In this document: positions 59,806 through 64,000 of the stretch, one piece after another | How positions within the stretch are numbered: position 1 is the first letter of the stretch | Layout: every line of letters starts with the position of its first letter | Source: Variovorax sp. CF079 | GTDB lineage: Bacteria > Pseudomonadota > Gammaproteobacteria > Burkholderiales > Burkholderiaceae_C | Direction of reading: 5' to 3' | Assembly (NCBI RefSeq): GCF_900101545.1 | Contig: NZ_FMZU01000020.1 | Span: forward strand, 62,001 to 126,000 | Length of the DNA: 64,000 bases | Notes under the pieces: generated by a model | Database searches by the model: none | Seen by the model: the letters and a program-made list of their open reading frames with translations, nothing else | Told to the model about the DNA's origin: nothing | Program-made: the position numbers and the translations under genes

Positions 59806-60582
59806 ATGAGCACAGCTTCCGTTCGCACCGAGATCGACGGCCCCGTCAGCACCATCGTCATGAGCCGCCCGCGGCAGCGCAATGCGGTGGACCGTGAGAT
59901 GGCAAGGCAGCTGCGCGAGGCCTTCGAGCGCTTCGAGGCCGACGACAGCCAACGCGTGGCGGTGCTCTGGGGCGAACACGGCGTGTTCTGCGCCGGCGCC
60001 GACCTGAGCGCGCTGAACGACCCGGCGCGCCGCAACGAGGTGGATCCCGAAGGCGGCGGCACCGGACCGATGGGGCCGACGCGCATGGCACTGGCCAAAC
60101 CGCTCGTCGCCGCCATCAGCGGCCATGCCGTGGCCGGCGGCCTCGAACTCGCCCTGCTGGCCGACCTGCGCGTGGCCGAAGACAGCGCCGTGCTCGGCGT
60201 GTTCTGCCGCCGCTGGGGCGTGCCGCTGATCGACGGCGGCACCGTGCGGCTGCCGCGCATCGTCGGCATGGGGCGGGCGCTGGACCTGATCCTTACCGGC
60301 CGGGCCGTGGCCGCCAGCGAAGCGCTCGCCATGGGCCTGGTCAATCGCGTGGTGCCCGACGGCGGCGCGCGGCAGACGGCTGAACAGCTTGCGCGCGAAC
60401 TGGCGGCCTTTCCGCAGCAATGCATGCTGGCCGACCGCGCATCCGCCTATGCCCAGTGGGACCTGCCCCTGGCCCAAGCCTTGCAGCAGGAAGGCCGACT
60501 GGGCGCACCGATCGTCGCCACCGAGGGTGCGGCCGGCGCGGCCCGCTTCGTCGGCGGCGCGGGCCGGCACGGCCGGTTCTGA
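59806..60582 (+). CDS. crotonase/enoyl-CoA hydratase family protein
   Basis: A 258-aa crotonase-fold protein. Oxyanion-hole GADLSAL (64-70) and GHAVAGGLELALLAD (106-120) with E114 are present. The second catalytic glutamate of rat enoyl-CoA hydratase (E164) aligns with C134, while LIDGGT places D143 in the loop, so hydratase activity is doubtful; another crotonase reaction (isomerase, hydrolase or decarboxylase) is possible. No fatty-acid genes are adjacent. Confidence 0.88.
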   Translation: MSTASVRTEIDGPVSTIVMSRPRQRNAVDREMARQLREAFERFEADDSQRVAVLWGEHGVFCAGADLSALNDPARRNEVDPEGGGTGPMGPTRMALAKPLVAAISGHAVAGGLELALLADLRVAEDSAVLGVFCRRWGVPLIDGGTVRLPRIVGMGRALDLILTGRAVAASEALAMGLVNRVVPDGGARQTAEQLARELAAFPQQCMLADRASAYAQWDLPLAQALQQEGRLGAPIVATEGAAGAARFVGGAGRHGRF

Positions 60583-60623
60583 GCGACCGCGCGCACAATC
60601 CAAGAAAAACCCTTCGCCAGACC

Positions 60624-61490
60624 ATGCACAACAGCACGCACGACCTCCACGACAAACGCCTCGCCGACGCCTGGGCCACCCTTCAGTCCCACGCCGACAA
60701 GGGCCTTCCCCTCCATTCCGATCCTTCGCGCCTCGCCTTTGCCGACCCCGAGTTCCTGCTGCGCCGCGAAACGCGCGGGCTGCGCATGCAGCTCGAGCTG
60801 ATGAAACCCGACCTCGAGATGCGCGCGCACGGCATCGAGAACACGGTGGTGGTGTTCGGCAGCGCCCGCTTTCGCAGCGAGGAGGAATCCGGTGCCCTGA
60901 TCGCCCAGGCCGATGCCGCCGGCGACGCGGTGGCGGCGGCCCGCTGGCGCAGGCTGGCGCGCAGCTCCCATTACTACGAGAAGGCGCGCGCCTTCGGCAA
61001 GCTGGTCGCACAGTACAGCGACGACAAGGATCCGGCGGACAAGCTCTTCGTCTGCACCGGCGGCGGCCCCGGCATCATGCAGGCCGCCAACCGTGGCGCC
61101 TACGAAGGCGGCGGGCTCTCGGTCGGTCTTGCGATCGCATTGCCGATGGAAGAGGAAGCCAATCCCTACGTCACGCCGGCGCTCAGCTTCAAGTTCCATT
61201 ACTTCGCGATCCGCAAGATGCATTTCATGATGCGGGCGAAGGCGCTGGTCGCGTTTCCGGGCGGTTTCGGCACCCTGGACGAACTGTTCGAGGTGATCAC
61301 GCTGGTGCAGACGCGCAAGGCCAAGCCGGTGCCGATCGTGCTCTTCGGCTCGGACTACTGGAAGCAGCTGATCAATTTCGACTTCCTGGCCGAGGAGGGC
61401 GTGATCTCGCCCGAGGACGTGAAGCTGATCGAGTACGTGGACGCGCCGCAGGACGCCTGGGACGCGATCAAGCGCTTCTACAAGCTCTGA
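60624..61490 (+). CDS. LOG-family nucleotide monophosphate phosphoribohydrolase
   Basis: A 288-aa LOG-family protein (TIGR00730-type, long form). Motifs GGGPGIMQA at 146-154 and PGGFGTLDE at 212-220 are diagnostic for the phosphoribohydrolase fold. The family cleaves nucleotide 5'-monophosphates to base and ribose 5-phosphate; the substrate here is unproven. Convergent with the MFS gene, overlapping by 13 nt at the 3' ends. Confidence 0.93.
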   Translation: MHNSTHDLHDKRLADAWATLQSHADKGLPLHSDPSRLAFADPEFLLRRETRGLRMQLELMKPDLEMRAHGIENTVVVFGSARFRSEEESGALIAQADAAGDAVAAARWRRLARSSHYYEKARAFGKLVAQYSDDKDPADKLFVCTGGGPGIMQAANRGAYEGGGLSVGLAIALPMEEEANPYVTPALSFKFHYFAIRKMHFMMRAKALVAFPGGFGTLDELFEVITLVQTRKAKPVPIVLFGSDYWKQLINFDFLAEEGVISPEDVKLIEYVDAPQDAWDAIKRFYKL

Positions 61491-62659
61491 TCGTGCCGGG
61501 GCAGTTGCAAGCCCCACACCGCTCGCGCGCCCAGGGCCACCGCCCCGCCGACCAGCCAGAACACGCCCGCGACGCCGATCAGCGCACCGACCGAGCCGAA
61601 CAGCATCGGCATCGCGACGCTCGAGGCATTGATGGCCATGAGCCGCAGCCCGAGCGCTTCGCCGTGGCGTGCGTGCGGGGTGATCTGGTGCAGCATGCTC
61701 ATCACCATCGGCTGCACGGCGCCGAGCGCGAAGCCCAGTACCACCGAGCACACGCCCATCGCCAGCGCCGACGACAACAGCGGATAGACCGCGAACACCA
61801 GCGCGGTGACGACCGTCGACGTGGCAATCACGCTGCGCTCCGACGCACGCGAGGCCACGAGCGGCAGCACGATCCGTATCACCGCGGCCGCGATCGCGAA
61901 GGCGCCGAGGATCGAGCCGATCACCGAAGCGCCCAGCCCGCGCTCGTGGCCGAGGATGGGCAGCACGAAGGCATGCACGTCCCAGGCCGAAGACTGCAGC
62001 CAGTTCACGAACAGCAGGCGCCGGAACATCGACTCGCGCAACAGATCCCAGGCACGCGGCCTGGCGCCGCCGGCCGGCAAGGACACGCGCGGCAGCTCGG
62101 GGGTCTTGCGCGCAAAGAACCAGCCCGCAAGCGGCAAGAGCGCCAGCGCCGCGAATGCGATGCGAAAGCCTGGCAGGTCGGCCGGGGTTCGGCCTGCATG
62201 ATCGATCAGCAATCCGGCGCAGAAGGGCCCCACGAAGTTGGCCACGGCCGGCGCGATCGCGAGCCAGCTGAACACCTTCTTGAGCTGCACCGGATCGGCC
62301 GCGGCCCGTCCGACATGGCGCTGCAGCGCGATGACGGCCGCACCGGTGGCGCCGCCGGTCATCAGCGCCGCGAGGCACATCACCGAAAACCACGGAACGA
62401 CGGCCACGAGCGCCGTGCCCACGGAGGCGGCGATCACCGACAGCATCAGCGGCCGCTTGAGCCCATGCCGGTCGGCAAAGCGACCGGCCGGGAGCGCCAG
62501 AAAAACCTGCGTGAGCGCGAACAGCGCGATCAGCAGGCCCACCGCCGCCGCGCTGTAGCCCTGCTGGAGCGCGAGCAAGGGGCCCGCCAAGCGCAGGCCG
62601 GTCATTGCCGCATGCAAACAGATCTGGGCCGCGATGAGCTTCAGCAGCTCCGGGGTCAT
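61478..62659 (-). CDS. major facilitator superfamily transporter
   Basis: A 393-aa protein with about 12 membrane helices; MFS signature GRFADRHGLKRPLML in loop 2-3. Starts MTPELLKLIAA at 62659, 13 nt after the rmuC stop. Substrate unknown. Confidence 0.9.
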   Translation of the reverse strand: MTPELLKLIAAQICLHAAMTGLRLAGPLLALQQGYSAAAVGLLIALFALTQVFLALPAGRFADRHGLKRPLMLSVIAASVGTALVAVVPWFSVMCLAALMTGGATGAAVIALQRHVGRAAADPVQLKKVFSWLAIAPAVANFVGPFCAGLLIDHAGRTPADLPGFRIAFAALALLPLAGWFFARKTPELPRVSLPAGGARPRAWDLLRESMFRRLLFVNWLQSSAWDVHAFVLPILGHERGLGASVIGSILGAFAIAAAVIRIVLPLVASRASERSVIATSTVVTALVFAVYPLLSSALAMGVCSVVLGFALGAVQPMVMSMLHQITPHARHGEALGLRLMAINASSVAMPMLFGSVGALIGVAGVFWLVGGAVALGARAVWGLQLPRHDQSL

Positions 62660-62672
62660 GCAGTCTTGGGGC

Positions 62673-64000
62673 TCACGGGGCTCCGTCGTCGGTGTCTTCG
62701 GGCGATGGCAGCAAGGCCTGCGACTGCGCCTCGGGCAGCGCCTCCACCTTGCGCAGCGCCAGGCGCATCTGCTTGGCGCGCGTGTCGGCCTTGTCGAGCG
62801 TGTCGGAGGCCTTGGCCACCTGCTCCTTGATGCGCGCGACCCATTCGCCATAGCGCTCGAACTCGGTCTTGACCGCGCCGAGCACCTTCCACACTTCGGA
62901 AGCCTGCTGCTCCAGCGCCAGCGTGCGGAAGCCCATATGCAGGCTGTTGAGCATGGCCAGCAGCGTGGTCGGGCCGGCCAGCGTCACGCGGTGCTGGCGC
63001 TGGATCGCGTCCATCAATCCGGGGCGGCGCAGCACCTCGGCATACAGGCTCTCCACCGGCAGGAACAGGATCGCGAAGTCGGTGGTGTGCGGCGCGGCCA
63101 GGTAGTTCTCGGCGATCGATCGCGCCTCGCTGCGGATGCGCGCCTCCAGCGCCTTGGCCGCGAGATCGGCGGCGCCAGGGTCGACGCGCTCGTGGGCATC
63201 GAGCAGCCGCTCGTAGTCGTCGCGCGGGAACTTGGCATCGATCGGCAGCCAGACCGTCGCGCCGTCGCCGCCACGGCCCGGAAAGCGGATCGCGAAGTCC
63301 ACGCGCTGCCCGCTGCGCGGCTTGGTCTCGACCTGCTTCGCATACTGGTCGGGCGTGAGCACCTGCTCGAGCAGGGCCTCGAGCTGCACTTCGCCGAACA
63401 CGCCGCGCGTCTTCACGTTGGTCAGCACGCGCTGCAGGCTGCCGACGCCGACCGCGAGGGTCTGCATCTCGCCCAGGCCCTTGTGCACCTGTTCGAGCCG
63501 GTCGGCCACCTGCTTGAAGCTCTCGCCCAGGCGCGCCTCGAGCGTGCTTTGCAGCTTCTCGTCGACTGTCTTGCGCATCTCGTCGAGCTTGGCGGTGTTG
63601 CTCTGCTGGAGTTGCGCGAGCTGGGTTTCCATGGTGGCGCGGACTTCGGCAAGCCGCCGTGCATTCGACTCGGAAAGGCCCTGCAGCTGGGTATTGAGCG
63701 TGTCAGCCAAGCTCTTCTGCAGCAGCGTGAGTTGCTGCGCGAAGGCATCGATCTGGGCGTTCTGTGTGCGCGTGGCTTCAGCGCTCTGCTGCACCAGCGC
63801 CTGCTGAAAGGTCGCGAAGGACTGGGCAGTCTCCTGCCGCGCGCCGCGCGAGGACTCGCCGATCTCGTGGCGCAGCTCGCGTTCGATGCGTTCGTTGGCC
63901 GCGCCCAGCGTGGCGATCAGCGTGCTGTGGTCGAGCGCCGGCGGCTTGCGCAGCAGCAGCCAGACGACGAGGATGAAAGTCAGGGCCGCGAGGGCCAGGA
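62673..64000 (-). CDS. rmuC: DNA recombination protein RmuC, C-terminal part (5' end outside window)
   Basis: At least 442 codons; the start lies beyond position 64000. Frame is open to the edge and begins with a membrane helix LALAALTFILVVWLLL, a coiled-coil region, and the RmuC nuclease-like core with TRGVFGEVQLEALLEQVL, VDFAIRFPGR and WLPIDAKFPRDDYERLL. RmuC limits inversions at short repeats. The next minus-strand gene is the MFS transporter. Confidence 0.92.
   Translation of the reverse strand, partial: LALAALTFILVVWLLLRKPPALDHSTLIATLGAANERIERELRHEIGESSRGARQETAQSFATFQQALVQQSAEATRTQNAQIDAFAQQLTLLQKSLADTLNTQLQGLSESNARRLAEVRATMETQLAQLQQSNTAKLDEMRKTVDEKLQSTLEARLGESFKQVADRLEQVHKGLGEMQTLAVGVGSLQRVLTNVKTRGVFGEVQLEALLEQVLTPDQYAKQVETKPRSGQRVDFAIRFPGRGGDGATVWLPIDAKFPRDDYERLLDAHERVDPGAADLAAKALEARIRSEARSIAENYLAAPHTTDFAILFLPVESLYAEVLRRPGLMDAIQRQHRVTLAGPTTLLAMLNSLHMGFRTLALEQQASEVWKVLGAVKTEFERYGEWVARIKEQVAKASDTLDKADTRAKQMRLALRKVEALPEAQSQALLPSPEDTDDGAP

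Overview
The window is a gene-dense, high-GC chromosomal segment with about 64 protein genes and two tRNAs. It most likely comes from a beta-proteobacterium of the order Burkholderiales, and a Comamonadaceae member such as Variovorax fits best. The support is conserved gene order (alaT-hom-thrC-mobB-moeA-moaD; rpsF-priB-rpsR-rplI-dnaB; surE-pcm-nlpD-rpoS; hupB-tRNA-Val-ppiD-tRNA-His), two orphan tripartite-tricarboxylate-type binding proteins, and the EarP/EF-P(Arg32) pair. No database was consulted, so the genus is inference.

Layout. 1-6400: 5' end of clpB with a heat-shock-type promoter, then an esterase, a Bug-type receptor and a di-iron ferritin-like enzyme, with a divergent LysR regulator and a second Bug receptor. 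5925-13578: molybdopterin genes (moaE, moaD, moeA, mobB) following thrC, hom and alaT; a dapA-like gene lies on the opposite strand between moaD and moaE. 13645-18335: Mth938-type protein, Bcp peroxiredoxin, PIN-PhoH ATPase, and an EVE / GyrI-like / WYL-regulator operon with a palindromic operator. 18361-25682: dnaB, ribosomal protein operon, an unknown protein, ppsA and its regulator ppsR. 25718-29394: MarR-FUSC efflux pair, then ahpF and ahpC with an OxyR-type site.

29634-40561 is an iron island: bacterioferritin; PepSY membrane protein, DUF2271, DUF4198, ApbE and an anchored flavoreductase; a siderophore receptor; a PiuC-type hydroxylase; Bfd; TonB-ExbB-ExbD; and HemP. Fur-like boxes lie upstream of three of these units. 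The DUF2271 protein carries a DGVSSAT motif like those flavinylated by ApbE, so the five-gene block looks like an electron relay from cytosolic NAD(P)H to a periplasmic covalent FMN serving iron uptake. This is the most interesting part of the window.

40739-51194: GlcG-like protein, BI-1 membrane protein, RlmD, the rpoS-nlpD-pcm-surE operon, a quinone oxidoreductase, an H-NS-like protein, tRNA-His, ppiD, tRNA-Val and hupB. 51423-54421: tartrate-dehydrogenase-like enzyme with a fluoroacetate-dehalogenase-type hydrolase and a divergent LysR. 54513-64000: EamA exporter, pgsA, uvrC, earP, efp, a crotonase, a LOG-family protein, an MFS transporter and the 5'-truncated rmuC.

No insertion sequence, prophage, CRISPR array or rRNA was seen. 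One intergenic repeat family occurs twice, each time between convergent genes. No gene-free stretch exceeds about 260 bp.
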